Positions 36,479 through 48,345 of a DNA stretch of 64,000 bases are shown here, in pieces. The DNA comes from Epiperipatus broadwayi (lineage: Eukaryota; Onychophora; Udeonychophora; Euonychophora; Peripatidae). Each line of letters begins with the position of its first letter. Position 1 is the first letter of the stretch. The notes under the pieces are model-generated. The model was not told the DNA's origin. It worked only from the letters and a program-made list of their open reading frames with translations, and ran no database searches. A program made the position numbers and the translations under genes. The DNA lies in assembly GCA_028023455.1 (NCBI GenBank), contig JAQFVV010000451.1, positions 1 to 64,000 on the forward strand, in the 5' to 3' direction.

Positions 36479-36787
36479 TCAATCAGCCTTGGGATAGTTT
36501 GCTAAAACTCCAGATTTTGTTGCACGAATGTACAAATATGACCTTACAATAGCTTGATCATTAAAAAATGACTTTTGTCCTGAAAAAGTTCCAAATGTAA
36601 AATGGATACCCAATGTACGATTTGATAATCCATTTTTCAATAATAATGAACCAATGTAGAATAAATGATACGTAGAAAATTCTGCTTGGTGCAATATAGA
36701 TATTACATCTTCACAACCAAACCTTAAAATTAACCAATAACACTTCAGAAATCTGTTGTCAAGGCGATGCTGATATTTCATAGTCAA
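36479..36787 (-). CDS. Unrecognised 102-codon ORF, possible exon or relic
   Basis: I do not recognise this protein. The frame is one of the longest in the window that is not low-complexity. It is balanced in composition (Trp, Cys, His, Gly, Arg all present), with segments such as FGCEDVISILHQAEF, LGIHFTFGTFSGQKSFF and RSYLYIRATKSGVL. The first in-frame ATG is at the third codon; a stop lies just upstream. On the minus strand ...ttttaag precedes the start and could be a weak splice acceptor, and the frame ends in TGA shortly after PKAD. Nothing around it resembles a transposon. It could be a host exon, a processed remnant or an uncharacterised transposon domain. Confidence 0.3.
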   Translation of the reverse strand: MTMKYQHRLDNRFLKCYWLILRFGCEDVISILHQAEFSTYHLFYIGSLLLKNGLSNRTLGIHFTFGTFSGQKSFFNDQAIVRSYLYIRATKSGVLANYPKAD

Positions 36788-36923
36788 AACTTAAAATAAC
36801 CCCAATAGAACTCTTAACAACAAACTGCTGATATTATTTATTAGATCTTAAATGCACATAGCTAATACTTTTTGTATGGCAGAGTGTTGCTGAATAAAAT
36901 ATCTGTGCTATGTATAATTTTCC

Positions 36924-37165
36924 TGTAGTGTAATTTTCACTACACCACAGGTTCAGCATGAAATATGCATCTTAGGGATCATAAACATTTTTCACATGTC
37001 TTTGGTTATATGCTTATGATTACATTCCTGCACAAGGTTTTAGAAGCCAATAGGAAACAGTCCCTACTTTGTGTGAGAGTAGTGTAGTGAAAATTGCATT
37101 ACAGAAACAGTATTCATTAAGTGGATAGTCTCTAGTCTAATGAGTGATTAACAAAAATTATTAAT
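36924..37165. repeat. SINE-like and fold-back repeat, copy A
   Basis: Includes ggttcagcatgaaatatgca and ttatgattacattcctgcac, tagtgtagtgaaaattgca and ggatagtctctagtctaatg, all repeated at 37320-37520. A short inverted pair (ctgtagtgtaattttcacta at 36924 against tagtgtagtgaaaattgcat at 37081) brackets the first half. The upstream words link it to the SINE-like family of 21433 and 28240. Confidence 0.55.
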
Positions 37166-37254
37166 ATACTCCCATTAATTGGTTTGGGCCAAAGTTATGA
37201 GGACAGCAAGTTTGACAGTTATTAATTGAAGTGTAGTAATTGGCTAGCTATATA

Positions 37255-37530
37255 TACTGAACAATAGTAAATATATGTGTAAGAGATTGTGATCTAGTCC
37301 AAATGATGAATGCTGATTCACATGAAATGTGTGCTGATTCACATGAAATGTGCATCTTGGGAATCATATATCTCTTTTACATCTTTTGTGATATGTTTAT
37401 GATTACACCCCTCCACAAGGTGTTAAAATCAGATAGAAACATGAGAATGGTATAGTGAAAATTACACTAGAGAAATATTATTCATTAAATAGATAATCTC
37501 TAGTCTAATGAATGACTAATAAAAAATATT
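37255..37530. repeat. SINE-like repeat, copy B, with internal duplication
   Basis: Direct, diverged repeat of 36924-37165. It has its own small tandem duplication of gctgattcacatgaaatgtg at 37312 and 37334. Confidence 0.55.
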
Positions 37531-37810
37531 AATCTGCGGTATTTAGGTGCTATGATAATTTGCATTTAGTAGAAAGACAAAGAATTATTATTAATCAATG
37601 TGGCTAATGATTCTTAATGTTCTGTAGGATTGGTGGTAGTGGTAGTAGAATAATAGACACTGGAACTCATCACAGCCCAGCTATAATGCTTCTACAGCTT
37701 CTTATAAACTTTCAAACGAAAAAAGATTTTTTTAAAAAATGCTTTTGATAATAGTTTATGATGCAATTTTAAAATTGAAAACCAGTATAAACTATATTTA
37801 AAAAGTGGCA

Positions 37811-37965
37811 AACAATCTTTTAGTATAAGTAACTAAATATCACATGATCACCATTGTTTATGCTTGTACAAGTTGATGAGTAGGAACTAGATAGGGATTT
37901 TATGCACAAACCTTCTTGCACTGGGTGGCGCTATTGTATGGATAGTTTTTTCTCTATGTCTGTAG
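37811..37965. repeat. Member of a fold-back associated repeat family
   Basis: Contains cacatgatcaccattgttta, gatgagtaggaactagatag and attttatgcacaaaccttct, shared with 48300-48500 and 55725-55860, and in part with 42750-42960. The inverted arms seen in the other members are not clear here. Confidence 0.5.
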
Positions 37966-38393
37966 TATAAGTGCTAAAACGTTATCATTTAAATCATCCA
38001 CCTGGTCTACTTCAATGCGTTTTGTCTTAAACTTTCCAATTAATTTTCATCTTGATTTCTCATCTTTGTCTAACATTACACATTTAAACAAAATCTAACT
38101 GACTTTTTAAAAATGCAGTTTTGTTTTAATGTTGTTTTTTTAATGAAAAACTGGCAGAATATTCTATTTGTTTTATGTTTAATTATTCTTGTTTATCAAT
38201 TATTGTATTTTAAAATGAGTAAAAAAAAGTATTTAATTCTTCTCTTATTTTAAAAAATTACCTTTTAATTTTAAGTTTTTATTTTATTAGTTAATTCAAG
38301 TTAAAAATGTATTACTTAATTTACATAAATAATAAAAAGAAACAAAAGTTATTATTTATTAAATTTGTTTGTGATGTGATGTACTGTGATTAA

Positions 38394-38548
38394 ACGGAGT
38401 CTGGAATCTCTTTGGTTACTCGTGACATCTAGTGAGAATAACCATAACTGTTTTTTAAGGATAAGAATTTTATTTAATTTTTAAAATAAAACAGTTATGT
38501 TTATTGTCACTAGATGTCACGAGTAACCAAAGAGATTCCAGGCTCCGT
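38394..38548. mobile_element. 155-bp fold-back MITE flanked by TTAA
   Basis: Arms of about 60 bases (acggagtctggaatctcttt at the left, aaagagattccaggctccgt at the right) are almost perfectly complementary and leave a loop of about 32 AT-rich bases. TTAA stands at both edges (38390-38393 and 38549-38552), as for piggyBac-type insertion. The TA inside TTAA would equally fit a Tc1/mariner insertion with ends moved one base, and the tips do not begin with CCC as most piggyBac ends do. So the superfamily is open. The arms differ by only two or three bases, which suggests a young element. Confidence 0.75.
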
Positions 38549-38995
38549 TTAAATAATTAAAAACAAATAAAAAAGATTAATTAGTAATTTTGTGTTTAAA
38601 TCATTATATATTTCACTATGGAAGAATTTAATTGTGAAGCAGTTAACAATTCCATTAGCTAATCCCACGACTTAAGATTTGGATCTGCACAAAATTTAAA
38701 ACGTTTTCTATTAGTGAGAATTTCCAAGTATAGGTAAAATTTGTCTTTCAAATAGTTATCCTTTAAGTAATTCTGAAACTTATTCAATTATTGATAAAAT
38801 AAATATCTAGATATTATTAGATAATTATTAGATAAAAACTAAAACAATGAAACAAAATTGAATGCTCATCATCTCAATCGACTATCTTGGTGAATACTAT
38901 CTTATCTCTTATTATTCCGTTGTGAAGAATCTAGTAAGATCTTTATCCTACAGATCCATAGATAGCAAATTCCTTCTTATATTTCCAGTGTTCAT

Positions 38996-39121
38996 GTTGT
39001 TGTTGTTGTTGTCGTTGTTGTTGTCATCGTTGTTGTTGTTGTCGTTGTCATTGTTGTTGTCGTTGTTGTAGTTGTCGTTGTTGTTATTGTTGTTGTTGTT
39101 GTTATTGTTGTTATCATCATC
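38996..39121. repeat. (TTG)n compound microsatellite
   Basis: Runs of TTG broken by TCG, TCA and TTA units, ending in ATC repeats. The Leu-rich open frame ending at 39071 is a product of this repeat, not a gene. Confidence 0.9.
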
Positions 39122-39129
39122 ATCATAGA

Positions 39130-42100
39130 TTATGCATTATTAATTTATTATTATGTGTTGTATTATGTTGGGTATATTTATAATAATATACATGTTAAAA
39201 TAGAAATTGGTATGAGTAAATTTTTAGGTAAAAGATTTTTAATTACAAATTGTTAAAAGTTCTTGAAATTTATATTCCAGTACCATTAAAATATATTAAT
39301 GTACATAGGGATCTGCATAGTTTGTGGACAAATGTTTTGTTTAAATTCAGTACATAAATAAAGATAATTTTAAATTCTTGTGTATGATATTGCCTCACAA
39401 TTATTTTATATTGGTTTGCATATTTTTTTGGCCTAATATGAGAATATGTTGGAGTTAAATTTTCATGTATGATTGATAATCCATATCTTATTCATTTATT
39501 TATTGATATTTTACTTGTTGACAGTTATCAATTGTGGCAATTATGTTGATGGTTTTCCATTGCTCTTGAATTTTATTAAGCCTCTCCAGAGTTGAGATTG
39601 CAGCTTCTTTAGCACTTCCAGATCACGTTACTAGGTGTCAATTTATTTATTACTATCCATTTACCCTTTTAACTTTATTAGTATGTATTTTATGAAAGCA
39701 TATTTAAGGCATATACATGTATGAAGTTGTTTAGCTCTACTTCAGCTTATTTTCAGGTATATTAATTCATTGAGAGCGATAAGCTTTTTATTATTCCACC
39801 CCTTATATGCATAAATAGATAAAACCTATATAAATTGGGTTTTGTCTACAACTATGTTTGCAATGCTGTAAGAATTATCCTTATGTACTCATTGTAAATA
39901 TAACTAGTATTAAAATTTAAATATCTTTTAGCGACCTGTTTAAAGGTATATGTTTGCTATTTTGTATGTATAATTGCTAGTTAGTTACCCTTTTAAATAA
40001 AGTATGAGAACTTCTTAAAGGCTGTGTACATTTAATTATTATTATTTTTAGAGATTTACTCAAGGAATGTATTTTATTTTAGTGTATGTAAATGCTCATG
40101 TCAGTTGTAATTTGTACTATTATGTTTACTGCTTATTGTATTGATTTACTATAGTGTATTATAAATTTATGTCAAATTGTAAATAAATATTTTCTTACTC
40201 ATTAAATACACTTGTGTTCATTGCCATCATCACACCAATTCATCCAGAAACTCCAATTAATAATATTATATTAAACATTGCTGAATTTAAAAGTATATTT
40301 CAAATGTTACATTAAAATCATTTATTCAATTCATTTATTATTTTTTATATCTGTATTATTTAAAATAAAATATTATGTTGATTTGTCTTTATTACAAGTG
40401 GACTTAATGATGTAGTAGGTGGCATAAAAAGTATCCTTACTGCCTACTGCATTAGTTTTACTTTGCTTGGTACTAGATGATATATCTAGATATTTCAATA
40501 ATATTTATACGATCTCATTTCTAAATACTTAAGATTTGCCAATACTTAAATGTTTGGGTTGAAAGGATAGATGGATTCATTCTATCTTTTCACAAAGACT
40601 TTATCTTGTGTTTGGAAAGTGAGAGTATTCATTTATAGTTAAAATCCAGAAAGTGCATGTACACTAGCTTATGGCTGATTATTATTACAGTTTAAAAACA
40701 TCGCGCTATATAAAATAAATATCTTATTCACACGTTATATGAGTATAATTATTTATAAAAGAAAAATCTTAGATATTTTGCGAGTATATTTTTGTTACTA
40801 GCCAAAGCTTATTTCAAGTATTCAGATACTTAAATATCTTCTATTTTTGCTTTCTCAATTATTTTAAAAATAAGATACAAGATTATAAAATTATAAGAAA
40901 AAGATAAAATATCTTGTGTATAAGAATCTAAGTTGTCATTTCATTTAATGGTATTTAAGTGTTAAGTAAAGTACTTATTTATGGTATCAAGTATGAAATA
41001 AAAAGCCTGATATTGGAATTAGATAATATATGAAACTTAAATTTAAAGAAGAACCTGGGATTTAGATGTGAATAAGAAGCTGAGATGTTTAGTATTGATA
41101 TTTGTGTTATAATATATTTTAACCATAAGAGTACTCATTCTCTGGGGTATAAAAATACATAGTTATTATAGTGCTGGCTCAATACGCATTTGTTATGTTG
41201 ATGATGAAGATCAATCGGCCAACCGAAGGTAAGGTTACTATATATATATATTGTTTTATCAATTTAGACAAGACACTTAAGGAAGCTTATAGCATTATTA
41301 AAAATATTGGTTCTCTGTGAAAATTTATTTGTATTATATATATGATGCACAAATATATAAAAATGTTATTATAAATAATGAAAAGCTGAAGCATTTGAAA
41401 TAATTAAAACTAGGGTTAAATAGAAATTTGTATTTACTCCAATTTTTTTTCCTATTTTTATAACAAAAGCATTTGTACCAAAGCATAGGTGGCTTCATAA
41501 AGATGTTAACAGATTTAGGAGTGGAGTTTCTGTTTGAATTGATTTAAAACATAAACATAAACTTGATCTTATTTGGATTTTTGATTTACAGTAAACTGAT
41601 AATCATGAAATTCTTGCTACATAATAGAATGTTCCACAGCAACAGTTCTCAGCCTATTTTTGCTAATGGCCTTATCATAGCTATTATTAGTGAAAAATTA
41701 TATTTTATTATTTTATACCACATTTGATTCAAATGCAAAGGAGAAAAAGGGTAAACTTACTCCTCAAAGACAAAATTGATTTGATCATTAAATATAAAAA
41801 AAAATTGAAGTATTATATCCAAAGAATTTATTCAAAAGCTTACTGACTCTAGTAATGGAGTGGAAAGCTAAAATTCCTCAACTGAAGTTTAATCTATTGC
41901 TTCTGGAGCATGACATGTGATCTTCCGGGTAATTAATCATTCAATTATTTTTTTAAAAACCAGTGTAGTTACTATTTTCAGGTATGTTTGTGTTTTATCA
42001 GTGCATCTCTCATATCAAATCCATCCTTACGTTTCAAGTAAAATAATAATAAAGACATATACATTAAGAAGGCTAAAACCTTAGTACATGTGCCTTGAGT

Positions 42101-42470
42101 GCTTAATTTTAGCAAGAGAGACCTCTACAAATCATAATGCAAGATTCGACTTTATAAAAATAAGAGGGACCCTCCTATCTCTCAACCTATTATCTTAATT
42201 ATATAGGCAAATCTAAAGCATTTTGATTTGGGAGCATGAAGCTAATAAATTCTTCCCTGATTAAGTTCACTATTTCTATTAAACATTAACATTCATGAAA
42301 TCTTTTGATTTACAATGAGTCAATATTCAGATATTAGATTTAGAAATTTAAATAGATTAAGAAGATAAATGGGTTGTGTCAGGTAATTATATGCCACTGG
42401 AGAACTATTTATTAAACATACTAACATAATTTTCAGTACACAATATAATAAAGATTTAAAATCAAGCTGA
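39130..42470. other. AT-rich DNA, no gene recognised
   Basis: An end-like word of the 386-bp inverted-repeat family lies at about 40590-40640. A TA run is present near 41240. No protein family resemblance is visible. Confidence 0.5.
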
Positions 42471-42477
42471 ATCTATT

Positions 42478-42516
42478 CACATGACTTTATCACATGACTT
42501 TATCACATGACTTCAG
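42478..42516. repeat. Triplicated 13-bp unit
   Basis: Three consecutive copies of tcacatgactt(ta), the third changing to cagc at its end. Confidence 0.8.
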
Positions 42517-42545
42517 CTTATATATTGTTATTGTTTTAGCAGCAT

Positions 42546-42972
42546 ACTTTTTCACCATCTCTATGCCATTTACCGTAAACTCTAATAAGCAATAATAGAT
42601 GCCAGATAATAATACTTAAAAAATTTCCCAGATTAGTTACAAGCTTATGGCAGATGGAAGGTACCTGTATTAGGTCCTACAGCTCCATGTGCTATTTCAG
42701 GATCCAAAGATCTTTACTGATGAACCCATAATCTTGGAAAGTAGTCTGGAGACATTGGATAAGACAGAACAGAATAGGGATTTATTAAGCACTATTATTT
42801 AGAATCTATTATTACTTACTAAAACTTATAGTAAATGGCATAGAGCACTCAAACATCATATGATCACATTTTCCTATGCTTACACAAACATCCACTGGTT
42901 ACTATGATTTGCACTGGGTGGCACTACTGTATGATGGTTTGCTACTATTTTAAGTTGCATAGAGATGGTGAA
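42546..42972. repeat. Diverged fold-back repeat
   Basis: ctttttcaccatctctatgc near 42549 is inverted at gcatagagatggtgaaaaag near 42956, and the adjoining ctctatgccatttac is also inverted at about 42825-42842. Between them lie tgatgaacccataatcttgg and tagtctggagacattggata, shared with 55695-55750. It is one member of the fold-back family at 48346 and 55245. Confidence 0.55.
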
Positions 42973-42999
42973 AAAGCATTCTTGACTATTAAAACATAA

Positions 43000-44385
43000 A
43001 TGACCAAGTTTTTAGGACCTGCCAGATTTTAATGCATTTCTTGTCAATAGTTTGGAAAATAATAAAATCTCATTAATAAACCTCATGAAGAAAAAAAATT
43101 ATCCAAATTATTAAAAAACTGTTTTTTAAGTGTATTACTTCTTTGATATTTAAAAGTAAGGATGTTTACTTTTTTGTATATAAATACTGTCAAAAAAAAA
43201 GTTTTATTAAAGTATATTTTAATTTAAAAAATGTAAATACTAAAATATATCGAATCCAAAAGTGTTTTTATGATTGACACTATTTTCAGCATGATTTATG
43301 TGATTGGTATAAATTCACAAGCACTGCTGATTGGTTAATAATAACCAAAAATCTATTCTCTTAAATCACATTTATTTTGTAGCAATAACAAAAAGTTTTA
43401 AATATGCCTTTCTGTGAATTGTCTATATTTATTCATTATTATTTTTTAATTTATGTTTTCTATGTAAAAATGAATTTAAATATCATTAAAATCAAATTAC
43501 CAAAACCTGTACAAACAGCCGTCTGCAGATCCTAGTTATGTAGCCATGTTAAGACTTTTTAACAAAATGCAGACAACTATGAATAAAAAAGAAAAAAACA
43601 TGGGGTTTTTAGAAATATGAATTTAGAGAAGGATTAAAGGATATGTCAGAAAGATAAAAGTAATATATTGTGTGTAAAAGTTTAAAACAGTAAATAGAGA
43701 ATGGTTATTTATTAAATAAGTGATTACAAAGGAAAACCTAGATTGGAATTATTTTCAAGGTAAGCAAATTGGTAAAGATCCATTGGAAAAAATTGTGTAA
43801 GGAAAGAAAGGTAGGACAAAAAGTAAATGATATACAATTTCAAGGATGAAGATGCTTATAAATATCTAAAAAAAGTAGAGCAAGAGATACAAAGAATATG
43901 ACATGCTATTAAGCAGATAATTAATGATAGTAATCAAGTTCTTTCACACTTTGCTGACCAGTCTAATTTCCATGTGATGGTGCTGATTTCTCATATTAAC
44001 ACATATTCCTTCCAGGATAGACTACAGGGACAATGGGGGGGGGGGGTATTTTATAGATACAATTAACTTATTTTTATGATGTTATATTTAGTATTAATAA
44101 ATTTTGCTTTAAAATATTTATGATACATTCATTTCTACATTACAAAATATTTATTAGCAGATTAGCATTATTAATTTAGATTTAATTAACATAATCTGAA
44201 AAGTTGTAATAAAATCAATTTTAATAAACCATAGAATTTTAAGAGACATTTTTTTTTTTACAATATATATATAGTGTGCTGTAATGATTATCTTCGTGAA
44301 ATCAATATGTGTATTGTAATACAAATTCATGTATTTATAGAAAATCCATATCATCTAAAATGAGTTTAAAAAAATCTATTTGTCT
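43000..44385. other. No gene recognised; 12-base G run at 44035-44046
   Basis: AT-rich with scattered A runs. The minus frame 44154-44354 is Ile/Lys/Tyr-rich low-complexity sequence. The uninterrupted G run is out of keeping with local composition. Confidence 0.45.
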
Positions 44386-44418
44386 CAAAAGTACAATTTT
44401 TTTTTTTCATGTGTCAAA

Positions 44419-44489
44419 GCATCGGCCGGGAAGCAAACCCGAGACAACTGCTTGAAAGGCAGCTGTGCTGATCACTCGGCCACCAACAC
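44419..44489 (-). pseudogene. tRNA-Glu(UUC)-like retrosequence
   Basis: On the minus strand the 71 bases fold in part as a tRNA: acceptor GTGTTGG with CCGATGC (seven pairs, three of them G-U), anticodon stem GCTGC/GCAGT with loop CTTTCAA (anticodon TTC), and T stem TCGGG/CCCGG. The D stem does not pair, and the T loop reads TTTGCTT rather than TTCRANN. It is followed on the minus strand by an A run, and the whole insert is enclosed by aaaagtacaattttt at 44387-44401 and 44501-44515. These features make it a retroposed tRNA-derived sequence or tRNA-only SINE, not a working tRNA gene. Confidence 0.7.
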
Positions 44490-44694
44490 TTGACAAAAAA
44501 AAAAGTACAATTTTTCCGTTATTTTTATATCCATATCACTAATAATGAATTTTCAGAAATAAATTCATGCAGTAAATTTGCAAAAGATAAAGCATGAAAA
44601 GCAATGAAAGGATGAATTGAAAAGCAATAAAAGGTTGGATTGTAAGTAAATAAATTTATATGAACTGGATTGGTTCATAATGAAAGAACTCATA

Positions 44695-45080
44695 CTTAAG
44701 AAGATCCCATGAGAGAATCAAAAAGCTGTTTAAAAAGCACTTGAAGATTACCTACAATTATTGATTCAGAAACTTTCCACAGAATAACAATTCCACAATC
44801 GAAGATTTATAGAATTATCCATTATGATTTTTAATATATATATATTCAAACATTATACAGTTAACCAGAACGGTCATATAAAGTGTGTGCGAGTTATTAA
44901 TCAAATTGAATGTGTGATTTTACTTGTTACTGAAATTATCTTTCACATATGTGGAATGGTAAATCAACATAGCTGTGACATTTGTCTGGAACTAAATCCA
45001 ATTAAAATTACTGAATGGGAACAAAGTGAATATGTGACTTGCAATAACATCTTTTTTCAGAGCTACAATAATATAACCCA
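44695..45080 (+). pseudogene. mariner/Tc1-like transposase, broken
   Basis: The first part, with KALEDYLQLLIQKLSTE then FHNRRFIEL, resembles the helix-turn-helix region (xIRRLSxELxIxxSxIxRI). In the frame from 44824, IYIFKHYTVNQ corresponds to the linker after the HTH. Near 44941, FHICGMVNQHSCDICLELNP matches the block following the first catalytic Asp (usual form DEAHFHLxGxVNxQNxRxWxxENP), but the Asp itself is gone (VTEIIFHIC). The next block, ITEWEQSEYVTC, is recognisable, and the remaining catalytic residues are not. Stops break the frame before 44824 and after 45084. No terminal repeats were found. The enzyme would have moved its own element; this copy is dead. Confidence 0.65.
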
Positions 45081-45562
45081 TTGACATGCTCAAACAATTA
45101 CTTGAATCTCAACTTTGTCAGGATAATATTCTTGCCCCTGTAATCCTTCAACAGATAGGAATACTCCTGCCAATATATAACAATTGTTTAGGGTTGTCTA
45201 CCCAACCATTTGCCCAGTCATTGGATTGAATATGAAAGATTTTTTCCCTCAGAGACAACACCTTCACCTAAGATAACACTTTTAAAAGGTTTTTTGTACA
45301 GTTTCATTAAATCTGAAGAAATAACCTTTATAATCATATTACTAAAGTGGTTCTAAAAATTATTCCTCAAATGTTTGAATATAAGATCCATTAAACAATT
45401 GAGGGTTATAAGTTTTGTAAAATTATTGATAGTATTGCCTAAAGGCACATAATTACATTAGGTCCTAATGATATGTATTTTCTTTAAATGTCTGTGTTAG
45501 AAATGTTTATATATGTGTGTGTAATTCCTATTGTTTAACGAAATAACCACTCTATATAAGTG

Positions 45563-45630
45563 GGTGTGCCTCATGGGTAATGATAATGCGTTCCTTTGCA
45601 TGCCATGTCCTGGGATTTGAAACCGTACAG
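45563..45630 (+). repeat. tRNA-related SINE fragment
   Basis: GCCTCATGGGTAATGATAAT followed by GCG resembles a D arm/A box, and GGGATTTGAAACCG, about 30 bases on, a degenerate B box. The central GTTCCTTTGCATGCC is in the place of an anticodon arm. No 5' or 3' boundary was found. Confidence 0.4.
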
Positions 45631-45639
45631 AATAAACTT

Positions 45640-46680
45640 GAAGTTTTTTTCGACATTTCTTTCGGATAAGCTAACCAGATAACCATCTAATGCTGGTCAG
45701 TAAACAAGTGTGTAGTATTGCTAGATAGAATATAAACCAAAACATAAAATAATACTTATTTCTTTACCACATTAATGGATATTGATTGATCTGGTTTTTA
45801 TTATTTTCCTATGAAAGGCTGATGGAAAATCTTTTCCCTACAGTGAACTATTTAAGAGCTTTGTATTTACTTTATCTATATGTAATTATTATGTCTTTTT
45901 TTTTTTTTACTTTGAACTGTTCTGTTTTCTTTTTTCCCAAAAATAACAAAAGCCAAAGTATTTTACATAAAGTAAATGGAAGAGGGCCGCAATTTTTGTA
46001 GAGATGAAATTAATTAGAAATTCAAAACTCTTTCATTTTTGATTGTAATTTTATATTTGATTTTTTTTTTTTAAAGATAAGCATTATATCAATATCATAT
46101 TGCTGTATTCATTTGTTCTTTTTTCTTTAACTCTTTCATAATGAATTTTTTTTCAATAGTCTTGACATTATAGAAGTTCTTTGATGTGATGTCTTAGACT
46201 TCCACCTAGTGGTCAGTAGATAAACCAAAATAAAATTTTTCAGTAGCACGTTAATAGAGTTACATAAATGTTGTTACCGCAAAAATAATTATTTGTTGAC
46301 AGTTTTGTAATAAGTGGATGTAATCAAAGTTTTATGAATTATATGCTAGATATGTAGAAATATCTAAATGCGTTCTTACATTAAGCTAGCTACGATTTTT
46401 ATATGAACAAATCGGTCAGACAATTACGATCTCAAAAAAAAAAAGAGCACAAAAAGATGGTGAACTTAATTTTTGCTTAATAAAATTAACAATTATACAT
46501 TAATCAGAAAATTTGAGAAATAAATTCAGTATTTTTGTACACGAATTATTAAGGATAGGCATAATCAAGATTTTTAAAAAATGAGTTTTTTAAAAATAAT
46601 TTATTATTACAATAGCTTGTTTTTGAGTGGAGTGAGTTTGGCAATGGTAAATAAAAATGTAACAATTTACCATAGATAAA
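45640..46680. other. No gene recognised
   Basis: The 71-residue plus frame at 45786-46001 is poly-Phe/Leu low-complexity sequence over T runs. Nothing else stands out. Confidence 0.45.
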
Positions 46681-46689
46681 TATTCTTCA

Positions 46690-46790
46690 TATAATAGATA
46701 TATACGGGAGATAGTGACCTGGGCCAACTGATGAGTCATGGTTCAGCACGAAATGTATCTTGGGGACCATTGGTCTTTTATTGTATCTTT
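46690..46790 (+). repeat. SINE-like repeat unit, partial
   Basis: gggagatagtgacctgggcc, aactgatgagtcatggttca and gcacgaaatgtatcttgggg match the central part of the 258-bp family. The tRNA-like end is absent. Confidence 0.6.
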
Positions 46791-46867
46791 ATTTATATGA
46801 ATTTGAAAATAACGGGGAAGTATGGAGGTTGTTTAATATATCTATATGCAAATATTAGCTATAAGTA

Positions 46868-47600
46868 ATAAATAATCAAATGGTTTACTGCGCATGAGTT
46901 TATAAGAAATTACTGCACTGGAAGTGGCACTGTCCCAAAATCAGCTATCTACCATTACCCTAAGTCAAGCATAGCAAAATAAATAAATTGGATAGTTTAT
47001 TGCTTGGGAGTTCATAAGAAATATTGAATATTGAAAATATCAGAGTTTAAATCATGATACATGGATCTTGAGGCTTTGAAATTGAATCCACTACTCTAAT
47101 ACAGCATTAAATCAAGCAAGGCAAAATAAAATGGATTATTTCTCGGGAATTCACAAGATATGTGAACTTTTTTATAAATCTCCTCATATACACTTCAATG
47201 CAATTTTTGTATAATTTCTCCTTTAATTTTCTAACAGTTTTGACTATCCTGCAGACTTCATCAGAGCTTTTTATATCTTTCTTTTTTCTTTTTACATTTA
47301 CAACTGGCTATTTTTTAAATTCTTTAACTTCTTCTCCCTTTGTACCTTTTCTTCTTCCTAGAAGTGTTAAAAAAGTAATATATCATCATAAATATTTATT
47401 GCAAAAATACATGAATATATAAAGAAAAATGCAAAAGAAATAAAGGAGAAGACATAAGATGTGTGAACACTGGAAATGACTAAGTTGGAACTACGATCCA
47501 CAGACCTTGAGTTCCAGCTTTTGACACGCTATAATTACACAACATAAAGCAAGGTATATAATAAAATGCTAAAATGTTCTGCTGGAGGAAATGATCACAT
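46868..47600. repeat. Diverged satellite-like repeats, interrupted
   Basis: Blocks at about 46875, 46985 and 47125 each hold aaatggtttatt-like sequence, a gg-agttcata-agaaat word and, where complete, ctaa-tcaagca-agcaaaata. A fourth block near 47455-47560 has gtgtgaacactgg, cttgagttccagc and ataaagcaagg. The spacer 47165-47450 includes an 86-residue Phe-rich frame that I do not regard as a gene. Unit length is roughly 110-150 bp. Confidence 0.5.
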
Positions 47601-48345
47601 TCGCCTGCTAAGCTATGATCATAGTTTGAGATTAGGCTGATTAACTTTGCAATTCTTTCCATTCAAAGACTTTTTCTTCATTTAGAAAGTTAATGATGAA
47701 CCTAACTAATCATCTGGCAGTGTCAATAAAATGGGTGGTTATCTATTTCTAGCTGGGAATGGTAATGGTCCCAGGAGTTGAACAGATGAATATTAATGTG
47801 CTGACTATAAAAAGATAGTTATTATATGAAGCAGTTGTCATTAGTAGTAGTGGGCTTGTCCTATTCCTATAAGAATTGATTCCATGATTACCCTTTTCCT
47901 GCTTTAAAGTAAGACAGTATTAAGAATGCAGCAAGAATTATCCATTTATACCGATGATGATTTAATTTTACTACTTGAATATATAACCTATTGCTTAACT
48001 ATATGTATAGTATACAGGGTGATGATGTCATTTAAAAAATATGTTAGCAGATTCATTTTAAAAAAGACATCTATGTAAAAGATTACTCCATGATTTTTTT
48101 TAAAGTCAATAATCATATTTTCTAATGGTGAATTAACACAAATACAATGACTTCTTGTGCATATGTAAGTCTATTTAGTCCTATGCTTGAAACCAGTATC
48201 TACCTTGGGTGAGAATAGCATAGAGTGAGAAAGATGTAATGGAGAAATATCAAGCTGTCAACACAGGGATGGAGATTTTGATGTTTGGAACTTAAACCAC
48301 TAAACATCACATGATCACCATCTCTTATGCTAGCACATAATTGTT

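Noticed and set aside
38862-39071. Leu/Ser-rich plus-strand ORF
   Set aside because: Its C-terminal third is only the translation of a TTG microsatellite, and the remainder matches no family.
44419-44489. Functional tRNA-Glu gene
   Set aside because: The D stem does not pair, the T loop is abnormal, the acceptor has three G-U pairs, and a poly(A) tail with target duplication shows retroposition.
47162-47422. 86-residue Phe/Leu-rich ORF as a membrane protein gene
   Set aside because: Composition follows from T-rich DNA between satellite-like units; no family resemblance or gene context.
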